Source: Candidatus Chryseopegocella kryptomonas
Lineage (GTDB): Bacteria; Bacteroidota; Ignavibacteria; Kryptoniales; Kryptoniaceae
Reading direction: 5' to 3'
Length of the DNA stretch: 64,000 nt
NCBI RefSeq assembly: GCF_001536065.1
Contig: NZ_CZVW01000008.1
Location: forward strand, 1-64,000
Shown: positions 49,581 to 57,894 of the stretch, piece after piece
Layout: each line of letters starts with the position of its first letter
Position numbering within the stretch: position 1 is the first letter of the stretch
Notes under the pieces: model-generated
What the model saw: the letters and a program-made list of their open reading frames with translations, nothing else
What the model was told of the DNA's origin: nothing
Database searches by the model: none
Translations under genes and position numbers: made by a program

Positions 49581-50404
49581 CTTTTGCTTATCAATCTTGT
49601 TATTATGTTTAAAGTTAAAACAAAAACGACCAAAATGCAAGACGCACCCCAAGCTTTCGCCCACCATTCTTCATATGGGCTTACTGCGTAGTTAAAAATT
49701 AAAAGTGGCATTGCGCTTATCGGTTTCAAGATGTTGAAGTTCAAAAATGGATTTCCAAATGCTGTGAAAAGAAGTGGCGCTGTTTCACCCGCTATCCTCG
49801 CCGTGCCTGCAAGAATTCCAGTTAAAATTCCACTAAACCCAGCTGGGATAACAACTTTTAAAATTGTCTTATAATACGGAACACCCAAAGCAAGCGATGC
49901 TTCTTTAATTTCTCTTGGGATTAATTTCAAAATTTCTTCTGTTGATTTTATCACAACTGGTAGCATCATAATTCCCAGAGCTACGCCACCTGAAAGCGCC
50001 GAAAAATGCCCCATTGGTTTTACGATCCACAGATAAACAATTATCCCCACCACAATAGATGGAACACCTTGTAAGATCTCAACAACGAGACGGGATAAAA
50101 ACGCAATTTTACTATCACCTTTTTCAGCAAGAAAAACACCCGTAAAAATGCCAAACGGAACCGCTAAAATCAATGCGATGATGATCAAAATTGTCGTCCC
50201 AACAATGGCGTTTAAAATTCCACCACCTGGCTCGCCAACAGGTTTTGGAAGCGATGTCAAAAATTCCCAATTTATAACCGAAATTCCGTTTTTAATGATA
50301 AAATAAAGGACAAGAAGAAATGGCACTGTTGAAAGAATTGCAAATAGCGTCAAAAAAACAGAGATAATTTTGCTTTTTAAAATTCTGAAATGATAACTTT
50401 TCAT
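49577..50404 (-). CDS. pstA: Phosphate ABC transporter permease PstA
   Basis: The 275-aa inner-membrane permease has about six helices and the ABC-permease EAA-type loop 'EASLALGVPYYKTILKVVIP'. 'GGILNAIVGT' and 'GETAPLLFTAFGNP' are typical of PstA. It pairs with PstC. The stop overlaps the pstB start, and 3 nt separate it from pstC. Confidence 0.95.
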   Translation of the reverse strand: MKSYHFRILKSKIISVFLTLFAILSTVPFLLVLYFIIKNGISVINWEFLTSLPKPVGEPGGGILNAIVGTTILIIIALILAVPFGIFTGVFLAEKGDSKIAFLSRLVVEILQGVPSIVVGIIVYLWIVKPMGHFSALSGGVALGIMMLPVVIKSTEEILKLIPREIKEASLALGVPYYKTILKVVIPAGFSGILTGILAGTARIAGETAPLLFTAFGNPFLNFNILKPISAMPLLIFNYAVSPYEEWWAKAWGASCILVVFVLTLNIITRLISKR

Positions 50405-50407
50405 CTC

Positions 50408-51301
50408 TCAATGCTGTAATTTTTTTAAAATAAACCTTCCAATCAAATTCACAACAGTTGTGATTATGAACAATGCAAGACCTAAATACATTAAGCTTGA
50501 AAGATAAACTTCTCCCGTTGCTTCTGTAAATTCATTTGCTATGACGCTTGCGATTGTGTTTCCGGGGCTGAATATACTTTCTGGAATTCCGTGGTAATTT
50601 CCAATAACCATTGTCACCGCCATAGTTTCGCCCAAAGCTCTCCCGAGTGATAAAATTATGCCTGCGATAATTCCAGACCTTGCGTAAGGAATCATAACTT
50701 TTTTTATTACCTCCCAGCGAGTTGCACCAAGAGCGTAAGCTGCTTCTTTAAGCTCATTTGGAACAAGTCGCATAGCGTCTTTCCCAATTGAAGCTGAATA
50801 CGGAAGTATCATAAAAGCAAGAATAATTGATGCTGTCAATATACCCACACCGTATGGCGGAACATTTAAAGCAATTTCAATCTCACGAACTAATGGGACA
50901 AGAAAGAACAAACCCCAAAATCCTAAAACAACGGACGGAACACCAGCAATTAATTCTGTTAAGTATCTTAAAATTTCGGCAAAAAATCCCTTTTGAAAAT
51001 ATTCGCCTAAAACTATGCTTATGGCAATTGAAAATGGGAATGAAATTCCAAGAGCAATAAAAGATGTTAAAATCGTCCCGTAAATAAAAGGCAATGCTCC
51101 GAATTCCTCTTGAACAGGATCCCAGTTTTTACCAGCAAAAAATCCTATTCCAAATTTTTTGAAAGCGAGATAAGAAGCATTAAACAAACTCAGAAAGAAC
51201 CCTACGCCAAGAAATATCAAAAGCACAGCAAAGAAACTCAGGACAAGGTTGAAAATTTTATCTTTATTTAATGCCAACTTCCGTGTAAACCGGCTTGCCA
51301 T
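50408..51301 (-). CDS. pstC: Phosphate ABC transporter permease PstC
   Basis: The 297-aa permease has six helices and the coupling loop 'EAAYALGATRWEVIKKVMIP'. 'GALPFIYGTILTS' and 'GRALGETMAVTMVIGN' are PstC-like. The frame overlaps pstS by 38 nt. No Shine-Dalgarno site clearly favours ATG 51301, and a TTG nine codons on is possible, so the start is uncertain. Confidence 0.95.
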   Translation of the reverse strand: MASRFTRKLALNKDKIFNLVLSFFAVLLIFLGVGFFLSLFNASYLAFKKFGIGFFAGKNWDPVQEEFGALPFIYGTILTSFIALGISFPFSIAISIVLGEYFQKGFFAEILRYLTELIAGVPSVVLGFWGLFFLVPLVREIEIALNVPPYGVGILTASIILAFMILPYSASIGKDAMRLVPNELKEAAYALGATRWEVIKKVMIPYARSGIIAGIILSLGRALGETMAVTMVIGNYHGIPESIFSPGNTIASVIANEFTEATGEVYLSSLMYLGLALFIITTVVNLIGRFILKKLQH

Positions 51302-52322
51302 TGTATGTGATTGATTTAATTATTGCTTCCGCTTTTTTAACAGCCACCGATGGCAATTTTGCATAATCCAAAGGCTCGGTATAATTTTGCCCATCGTGAA
51401 TCATCCACCACAAAAGCTTAACAAGTTGCTTTGCTCTTTCAAATGATCTGTTTTTATAATTTTGCTCTTTATAAACAAGTATCCAAGTAAAACTGCTTAT
51501 TGGATAACCATCTTCGGAATCTGTATCGGTGATAGAAATTCTTGTGTCATCTGGAATTTTTACATTTCCAGCTGATGTAATTGATGAAAGTTCTGGTTTA
51601 ATAAATTTTCCCTTTTTATTTTTTACAAGTGCAATTGGGAGTTTATTTTGTTTTGCATAAATAAGTTCAACATAGCCAATGCTTCCGGGAATTTGCTTTA
51701 CGAGCCCTGTTACACCCTCATTTCCCTTAGCCCCAAGACCAACAGGCCACGCAACTGATGTCCCACGCCCGACTTTTGTCTCCCATTCTTTGCTGACCTT
51801 TGAAAGATAATCAACGAAAACAAATGTCGTCCCGCTTCCATCAGACCTGTGTATAACGGTTATGTTCATATTCGGAAGTTTCACATCGGGATTTAGCTGA
51901 GTTATTCTTGCATCGTTCCACTTTTTTATCTTTCCAAGGAAAATATCCGCAATGACATCGGGAGTTAATTTCAACTCTGGATTTCCGGGAAGATTATATG
52001 TTATCACAACCGCACCAAGGCAAATTGGAATGTGAAGAACGGGGGAACTAAATTCTTTTAGTTGCTCATCTGACAAGAAAGCATCTGAAGCACCGAAATC
52101 AACTGTTTTTTCCTTTAACTGTCTTATTCCACCACCTGAGCCAATTGAGTTATAATTTACTTTTATGCCTGTTTGTTTGTAATAGACATCAAACATTTTT
52201 GAATATAAAACATATGGGAAAGTTGCCCCAGCCCCAAGAAGTTCTTTATCCTGTGAAAATGAATTTAAATTGAGAAGGTTTAAAATTAGAAATGCCAGAA
52301 GAAAGAATCTAAAAATTCGCAT
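51264..52322 (-). CDS. pstS: Phosphate ABC transporter substrate-binding protein PstS
   Basis: The 352-aa exported binding protein has a signal peptide ('FFLLAFLILNLLNLNSFS') followed by 'LLGAGATFPYVLYSKMFD', the PstS start, then 'FGASDAFLSDEQL' and 'HRSDGSGTTFVFVDYLS', which bind phosphate. No lipobox is obvious, so it may be periplasmic and free. Three TTAACN boxes spaced 11 bp lie 61-88 nt upstream of its start, pointing to Pho control independent of phoR transcription. Confidence 0.96.
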   Translation of the reverse strand: MRIFRFFLLAFLILNLLNLNSFSQDKELLGAGATFPYVLYSKMFDVYYKQTGIKVNYNSIGSGGGIRQLKEKTVDFGASDAFLSDEQLKEFSSPVLHIPICLGAVVITYNLPGNPELKLTPDVIADIFLGKIKKWNDARITQLNPDVKLPNMNITVIHRSDGSGTTFVFVDYLSKVSKEWETKVGRGTSVAWPVGLGAKGNEGVTGLVKQIPGSIGYVELIYAKQNKLPIALVKNKKGKFIKPELSSITSAGNVKIPDDTRISITDTDSEDGYPISSFTWILVYKEQNYKNRSFERAKQLVKLLWWMIHDGQNYTEPLDYAKLPSVAVKKAEAIIKSITYNGKPVYTEVGIK

Positions 52323-52382
52323 AAAGATCGCAGAAATTTTCTTTTTAATCCGTTCAAAGTTAAACTGAAATTTTTAAGACAG

Positions 52383-52410
52383 GGTTAAAAAATTGTTAAA
52401 ATTTGGTTAA
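52383..52410 (-). promoter_or_regulatory. Pho-box-like array: three TTAACN repeats at 11-bp spacing upstream of pstS
   Basis: On the minus strand TTAACC (52410-52405), TTAACA (52399-52394) and TTAACC (52388-52383) are exactly 11 bp apart, one helical turn. This is the form of PhoP boxes described in Bacillus (TTAACA-like, 11-bp period). They overlap the phoR stop codon and precede pstS. The likely binder is the PhoB-type regulator encoded upstream. Confidence 0.7.
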
Positions 52411-53774
52411 GAATCCGAATCTTTAACAGGCAATATAATTTCAAACTTTGTTCCTACCCCAACTTTACTTTCAAGGTTTATGCTCCCGTTATACATTAAA
52501 ACTATGTGTTTAACGATTGAAAGCCCCAATCCTGTGCCACCACTTTGCCTTGACCTTGATTTATCAACAACATAAAATCTTTCAAATATCCTTTGATGAT
52601 GCTCCTTTGGTATCCCGATACCTGTATCCTCAACCGTTATTTTTATTTTCTTGATTTTATTCGCTGTCTCTTCTAATGGTTCAACCTTTATCTTTATCCC
52701 TCCTTTGTCTGTGTATCTTATAGCGTTGTCAATTAAATTTGAAAGCATCTGCTCAATTCTAAAAGGATCCGCTTTAAATCTTGGCAAATTTTCCGAAATT
52801 TGAACATCACAAAACAAATTCTTCTTTTTGATTTCTCTTTCATAAATTTTTAAAATTCCACCAACAACACTTTTAAAATCAATTATTTCCTCCTCAAACT
52901 TAACAGCTGCTTCAACCTCAGACAAAATCAAAAGGTCTTTAATAATTTTGACCAACCTGTCGGTATTTCTTTTTATCGGATCAATATAATTCAAAAGTTC
53001 TCTAACTTTCCCACGTTTGGCAAGTTTTTCAAGTTCCTCCTCAAGCGTTTCAACATAACCTTTTATATTTGAAAGGGGCGTCTTCAATTCGTGAGAAATG
53101 TTTTCAACAAGTTCCCTCTTTATCCGAGCGAGCTCAATTTGAAAACTTACATCGCTTAAACTCAAAATTATATCACCGTTCAAAGTTTTCACAGCATTTA
53201 TTAAATAAATTTTCTCTTTGACTTCAATTTCCTTTGAAATTTCCTGCCCCGGTTTTAAATTTTCATCCATCATCAAACTTTTTATAAATTCATTCAAATC
53301 AAAATCCCGTATCACCTCCCAATACAACTTCCCTTCACCTAAAAGAGATTCTTCAATTATAACCCCGGACTTTGAAAATGTTGTTTTAAAGTTTTCGTTA
53401 AACTGCTTTATCCGCCCATTTTTATCAATTATCAGAACAGCATCAGAAACTATTTTGTTTAAAGTTTTGAATTTCTCTTCGTAATCTTTGAATTTTATCT
53501 CAAATTCCACAAAACGTTTGTGTAGATACCGAAGATTTGTGATTAAATTTGGCAAAGAAATTTCTTCATTAATAGCATCCTTTTCATTGTAAAAATTTTT
53601 TATTTGTTTGTTAAGTTGAAGCAATGGTTCAAACAAATTTTTAAAACACCATAATGCAAAAATGAACGACAAAATCAAACCCAGAGCCGGTTTTAAAATC
53701 AGTGTAAGCACAACGATAAGAAAAAATCCGAAAAATATGAAAATGTTTAAATTTCTCATTTGCTTATTCAACAT
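52407..53774 (-). CDS. phoR: PhoR-type sensor histidine kinase
   Basis: The 455-aa kinase has two N-terminal membrane helices (about residues 10-45), a PAS-like segment near 105-215, the H-box 'LVENISHELKTPLSNIKGY', the N-box 'LSNLIDNAIRYTDKGG', and G boxes 'DTGIGIPKEH' and 'GGTGLGLSIVKHI'. It probably phosphorylates the response regulator encoded upstream, which it overlaps by 11 nt. The pst genes directly downstream support a PhoR role. Confidence 0.92.
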   Translation of the reverse strand: MLNKQMRNLNIFIFFGFFLIVVLTLILKPALGLILSFIFALWCFKNLFEPLLQLNKQIKNFYNEKDAINEEISLPNLITNLRYLHKRFVEFEIKFKDYEEKFKTLNKIVSDAVLIIDKNGRIKQFNENFKTTFSKSGVIIEESLLGEGKLYWEVIRDFDLNEFIKSLMMDENLKPGQEISKEIEVKEKIYLINAVKTLNGDIILSLSDVSFQIELARIKRELVENISHELKTPLSNIKGYVETLEEELEKLAKRGKVRELLNYIDPIKRNTDRLVKIIKDLLILSEVEAAVKFEEEIIDFKSVVGGILKIYEREIKKKNLFCDVQISENLPRFKADPFRIEQMLSNLIDNAIRYTDKGGIKIKVEPLEETANKIKKIKITVEDTGIGIPKEHHQRIFERFYVVDKSRSRQSGGTGLGLSIVKHIVLMYNGSINLESKVGVGTKFEIILPVKDSDS

Positions 53775-54459
53775 CTATTTTATATCCAACACCACGAACG
53801 CTTTTTATCAATTTGCCAAATTTCCCAAGTTTATCACGCAAATTTTTTATATGGACATCAACCGTTCTATCATAAACATTCTTTTCATCGCCCCATATAC
53901 TTCTTAAAATTTGCTCCCTTGAAAAAACCCAGCCAGGTTTTTGTGCAAGGAGCTTGAGAATTTTAAACTCCGTAAGTGTTAAGTCAATTTTTTCATCTTC
54001 AACGAACACTTCCATCCGATTTAAATCTATTTTGAGATTATCTGCTATTGTGATTATTTCATGCTTTGCCTCTTCTGTTGATGTTCTCCTCAAAATTGCC
54101 TTAACACGTGCAACAAGTTCCCGTGGCGAAAATGGTTTTGTTATGTAATCATCCGCTCCAAGTTCAAGCCCTATGATTTTATCCGTCTCCTCAATTTTTG
54201 CGGTTAAAATTATAATTGGAATTTCTTTCGTCTCTGGATCAATTCTCAAACTTTTGCAAATCTCAAGCCCATCTATATCTGGCAACATCAAGTCAAGAAC
54301 TAAAAGATTCGGTTTATCAGTTCTCAAATAACGAAAGAAAGATTCACCATCTGTAAATTTTTTCACCTTGAAACCTGCCTTTTGAAGATGAAGGGATACA
54401 AGTTCAAGAATATCTTTATCATCTTCAATGATTGCAATTGTCTTTTCCATAATTTTCAC
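53764..54459 (-). CDS. phoB: PhoB-type response regulator (OmpR family)
   Basis: The 231-aa protein has a receiver domain ('IAIIEDDKDILELV', phosphoacceptor Asp in 'LLVLDLMLPDIDG', Lys in 'YITKPFSPREL') and a winged-helix DNA-binding domain ('LTLTEFKILKLLAQKPGWVFSREQ', then 'VDVHIKNLRDKLG'). It probably binds the TTAACN boxes before pstS. It overlaps phoR downstream by 11 nt and the peptidase gene upstream by 4 nt. Confidence 0.93.
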   Translation of the reverse strand: MKIMEKTIAIIEDDKDILELVSLHLQKAGFKVKKFTDGESFFRYLRTDKPNLLVLDLMLPDIDGLEICKSLRIDPETKEIPIIILTAKIEETDKIIGLELGADDYITKPFSPRELVARVKAILRRTSTEEAKHEIITIADNLKIDLNRMEVFVEDEKIDLTLTEFKILKLLAQKPGWVFSREQILRSIWGDEKNVYDRTVDVHIKNLRDKLGKFGKLIKSVRGVGYKIDVE

Positions 54460-55622
54460 CTCAACTTAAATTTTTTATCGTAGTTTAAGACATTGTATTT
54501 GTTCAAAATTTCAACTACCTTGTCAATTGGTATTGCTTCAACTTTTCGTCCGAGATAACCCGTCATCGTTGTTGCCTTCAAAAGTGAATTATAAATTGCT
54601 TCTTCGGTTGCTTCAACAACTGCTTGAAAAAGTGGAGAAAGGGCTGAGTTCGGTAGAACCTTTATCGTTTGTGGTTGATAAATTTCGTCAGTTTGTTTAA
54701 TTCTGCAATCTGGATTTGTTGAAAAAGCAATTACATAATCACCGCTTCCATTTGTTGAGGGTGAGCCAGTTCTCGCAAGCCCAAGCATTGCTCTTCTTGC
54801 GAGTCGTTTTAATTGATTTGGCATAAGTGGAGCATCCGTTGCGACAACAATTATGATTGAGCCGTCTGCTTTTTGAAGTTCATCTTTAAGATAAAATTTC
54901 CCAAGTTCAAGCCCAACAGGAGCTCCGTTTATCGTTAGAATTCCACCGAAATTTGTTTGAACCAGAACCCCAACCGTCCATCCACCGAGATTTTTCGGCA
55001 AAACTCTTGATGCAGTTCCAATTCCACCTTTCCAACCAAAGGCAATTGTTCCAGTGCCAGCTCCAACCGAGCCCTCTTCAACCTCACCAGAACTTGATGA
55101 GTTTATAGCATCAAGAACATCTTGATAAGTTATAACTCTTTCCTGAATTTTGTTGAGATAACCATCATTTGTTTCACCTACGACTGGATTAATTGAGCGA
55201 ATTTCCATTCCCGATTTTTCAAGCGTGTATTGAATCAATGCATCTGCAACCTTTGGAACAGCGAGCGTATTTGTAAGAGCAATCGGTGTTTCAAGTTCCC
55301 CAAGCTCTTCAATCTGCGTTGATCCTGCAAATTTTCCAAACGCATTCCCCGCATAAAATGCACAAGGAACTTTATCCCTGAACAAATCTCCGTCGTGCGG
55401 AATTATGACCGTTACGCCTGTTCTTATGCTGTCCCCTTTTATAATTGTTTTATGCCCAACTTTAACTCCCTTGACATCCGTAATAGCATTATATTTTCCA
55501 GCTGGCAAAACCCCAACCACAATCCCAAGCTCCCTCGCTCTGAATCTTTTTTCCACGCTTTGTGCTTTCATACCGAAATTTAAAATTTGTTGTAATAAAA
55601 TTAACAAAATTAAAATCCGCAT
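54456..55622 (-). CDS. P1 family (DmpA-like) aminopeptidase, exported
   Basis: The 388-aa protein starts with a signal peptide ('MRILILLILLQQILNFG') and has the N-terminal-nucleophile DmpA/P1 fold: 'GKYNAITDVKGVKVGH', 'GAGTGTIAFGWKGGIGTASR', and the autocleavage site before the nucleophilic Ser in 'TNGSGDYVIAFST'. Such enzymes remove N-terminal residues or hydrolyse D-Ala esters and amides. I start at ATG 55622, with GGGGTGAG just before; the frame to 55772 would overlap ubiX by about 150 nt. It sits between ubiX and phoB. Confidence 0.9.
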   Translation of the reverse strand: MRILILLILLQQILNFGMKAQSVEKRFRARELGIVVGVLPAGKYNAITDVKGVKVGHKTIIKGDSIRTGVTVIIPHDGDLFRDKVPCAFYAGNAFGKFAGSTQIEELGELETPIALTNTLAVPKVADALIQYTLEKSGMEIRSINPVVGETNDGYLNKIQERVITYQDVLDAINSSSSGEVEEGSVGAGTGTIAFGWKGGIGTASRVLPKNLGGWTVGVLVQTNFGGILTINGAPVGLELGKFYLKDELQKADGSIIIVVATDAPLMPNQLKRLARRAMLGLARTGSPSTNGSGDYVIAFSTNPDCRIKQTDEIYQPQTIKVLPNSALSPLFQAVVEATEEAIYNSLLKATTMTGYLGRKVEAIPIDKVVEILNKYNVLNYDKKFKLR

Positions 55623-55623
55623 C

Positions 55624-56232
55624 TTACTCACCCCACTTTTTGTATAAGTTATGCTCAACTTTAAAAAGCGATAAAATTTTCCCAGCGATGAAATCCGCAA
55701 GGTCTTCAAAAGTTTTGGGTTTTTGATAGAACGCTGGAGAAGCTGGTAAAATTTTCGCACCCGCTTGGGCAAGCGTGAGCATATTTTGTATGTGAATTAA
55801 ATTCAATGGCGTTTCTCTAAATACGAGAACAAGTTGACGATTTTCTTTTAAACAAACATCTGCTGAACGCTCAATTAAATTTGACGAAATTCCATTTGCT
55901 ATTCCAGACAAAGTTTTCACAGAGCACGGAACGACAACCATACCATCCGTATCAAACGAACCGCTTGAAATTCTTGCGGTCAAATCTCTGAAATTGTATT
56001 TAATTATCTTTCCCTTTTCAACTTCATCTCCAAATAAATTTCTTAACACATCCATCGGCTCATTGTTTCTAAAATCAACTCCACATTCATCTTTTAAAAC
56101 ATAATTTCCATAATCCGAAACCACAAGGTGAATTTCAAACCCATAAATTAGAAATGCTCTAATCGTCCTCAACGCATAAATTCCTCCACTTGCTCCTGTC
56201 ACTCCGACTATAACTCTTCTTCTGTTCTCCAT
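55624..56232 (-). CDS. ubiX: UbiX/Pad1-family flavin prenyltransferase
   Basis: The 202-aa flavoprotein has 'RVIVGVTGASGGIYALRTIRAF', 'VVVPCSVKTLSGIANGISSNLIERSADV' features and 'RETPLNLIHIQNML', all conserved in UbiX. It makes prenylated FMN, the cofactor of UbiD-type decarboxylases. No ubiD is in the window. The 5' end overlaps the membrane protein gene by 25 nt. Confidence 0.95.
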   Translation of the reverse strand: MENRRRVIVGVTGASGGIYALRTIRAFLIYGFEIHLVVSDYGNYVLKDECGVDFRNNEPMDVLRNLFGDEVEKGKIIKYNFRDLTARISSGSFDTDGMVVVPCSVKTLSGIANGISSNLIERSADVCLKENRQLVLVFRETPLNLIHIQNMLTLAQAGAKILPASPAFYQKPKTFEDLADFIAGKILSLFKVEHNLYKKWGE

Positions 56233-57890
56233 TTTGCGACCTTTAAAATTTTTTGCCTAAAAATATGAAAAGTGTATCTCTCTACAATGATGAGTAAAAG
56301 CAAAATCGCTCCTGTGAAAATTAAATTTTTAAACTTTAAAATCATAAAATAAAATCCACGCTCAAACAATACTGCAACTAACACCGCAAAAAACGAAGAA
56401 AATTGAATTAAAATTTTTTCAATAGAACTTAACTTTTCAATTGGTTGACTGAACGGAAGATGTGAAGAAATTAAAGCAACAATGTTAAAAAATATCTTTG
56501 TCAAAAACGCTGTTGTTAAGATGTGAAGTAAAACAATTTGAAACGATTTAAGTAAAATAAAATACAGAATTGAGAACAGCGCAAGCAATGGAATCAAAAT
56601 GTGATGCCATAAAACTTTAAAAGCGCCATTCATTGCGTAAAACATTTCATCAGCAGTGATGAAATGATAAATCCATCTCGCTTCATAACTACGATGATTT
56701 GTGATTGCGATAATTCCTGCGGTCACATTGAAAAAAATTGAAATAAGCATCAAAACATTGGCTTTTGAAGATGGTTCAATCAGTGGATTTTTTACTTCAT
56801 CAAAAAGCAGAAAATAAATTGCTATCGCAATCCCAATGGCAAAGGCTGACAAAATTTTAACCATCACAGACCTATCACGTCTCAAATGAATATAGACAAG
56901 CTCATACATCGCAAATTCAATTTCCTTCTTAAAAAGAAACTTTTTTAAGAACTTTACAATTTCAAAAGCGATATATTTTTTGCCTCTGTCAGATGTTCTG
57001 GATGAGTCAATTATATTTTTCAACATTTCAATTCTCAATGTAAAAATTGGGATAAGCAAAATACACAAAGCAATTGCAATTGAAAAGATGTCAAATAAAT
57101 TTAAAGCAAACATTTTAAGCCCAGCTAAAAAAATGAATAACTTTGAAGCGACAATTTGAGGGACAAAAATGGGAACGCTTTTAAAAATTTTATCAATCAA
57201 AGCAAATAAACTTTCCGAAGGATCAGCACTTGAAAATAACCTGTTAATGATTTGATAAACGAAAAATGTAATAAAAACAGCGATAATTTGCGCAGGAAGC
57301 AAAATTTTTCTCAACTTTGAAAATTTTAACCCGCGCCCAATGAAAAGCATAAACAACAGAACAAAATTTGATGTGACGATCACAACCAAAGTTGCAACAA
57401 CAAAATATGAAAAAGATACAATAAAACCTTTCAATTGTAAAATTCCAAGCAAATTAAAAATCAAAAGCACAAGGGTCGGCGGAAGATTTATAGAAAAACT
57501 CAAAAGAAAAACAAAGAAAAGAAAATTCATATATTTCGCAAGCCCGTATGAAACAGGATCAACTGGTAATGAAGATAAAAATTCTATCTCTGCTTGATTT
57601 AAAACAAAAGTTTCAAACTCAACAAGAACAGTGAAAATTAAAAGCAAAATTTCAACAGAAAAAAGAACGAAGGAAAAATTTAAGAGAAACAAGGCGTTTT
57701 CATACTCGGAAAAGATATTTTCTCTATTTTCAGGAATGAGTGAAAGCGCAATCGTAAGAGAAAGCAGAGAAAACCACAAAAAATTTGTTATAAAAATTAA
57801 GATAATTCTTCCGTAGTTTGTCTTGTTGGGTTTCTTTGAGCGAAGGTCAATTTTCAGAAGAAATTTAAATATCTCTACGACAGAAGCCAC
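56208..57890 (-). CDS. Large integral membrane protein of unknown function
   Basis: The 560-aa protein has some twelve hydrophobic helices and few charged loops. The N-terminal part ('EIFKFLLKIDLRSKKPNK', then 'NQAEIEFLSSLPVDPVSYG') is reminiscent of ABC-2-type permeases, where such a 'LP(V/I)' hinge is common, but I see no ABC ATPase nearby. Function unknown. It is packed 4 nt after the AroQ-MltG gene and overlaps ubiX, so it belongs to the long minus-strand run. Confidence 0.75.
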   Translation of the reverse strand: MASVVEIFKFLLKIDLRSKKPNKTNYGRIILIFITNFLWFSLLSLTIALSLIPENRENIFSEYENALFLLNFSFVLFSVEILLLIFTVLVEFETFVLNQAEIEFLSSLPVDPVSYGLAKYMNFLFFVFLLSFSINLPPTLVLLIFNLLGILQLKGFIVSFSYFVVATLVVIVTSNFVLLFMLFIGRGLKFSKLRKILLPAQIIAVFITFFVYQIINRLFSSADPSESLFALIDKIFKSVPIFVPQIVASKLFIFLAGLKMFALNLFDIFSIAIALCILLIPIFTLRIEMLKNIIDSSRTSDRGKKYIAFEIVKFLKKFLFKKEIEFAMYELVYIHLRRDRSVMVKILSAFAIGIAIAIYFLLFDEVKNPLIEPSSKANVLMLISIFFNVTAGIIAITNHRSYEARWIYHFITADEMFYAMNGAFKVLWHHILIPLLALFSILYFILLKSFQIVLLHILTTAFLTKIFFNIVALISSHLPFSQPIEKLSSIEKILIQFSSFFAVLVAVLFERGFYFMILKFKNLIFTGAILLLLIIVERYTFHIFRQKILKVAKWRTEEEL

Positions 57891-57894
57891 GATT

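Noticed and set aside
54456-55772. Long N-terminal extension of the P1 peptidase
   Set aside because: It would overlap ubiX by about 150 nt in a basic, non-homologous stretch; a signal peptide and GGGGTGAG site define the start at 55622.
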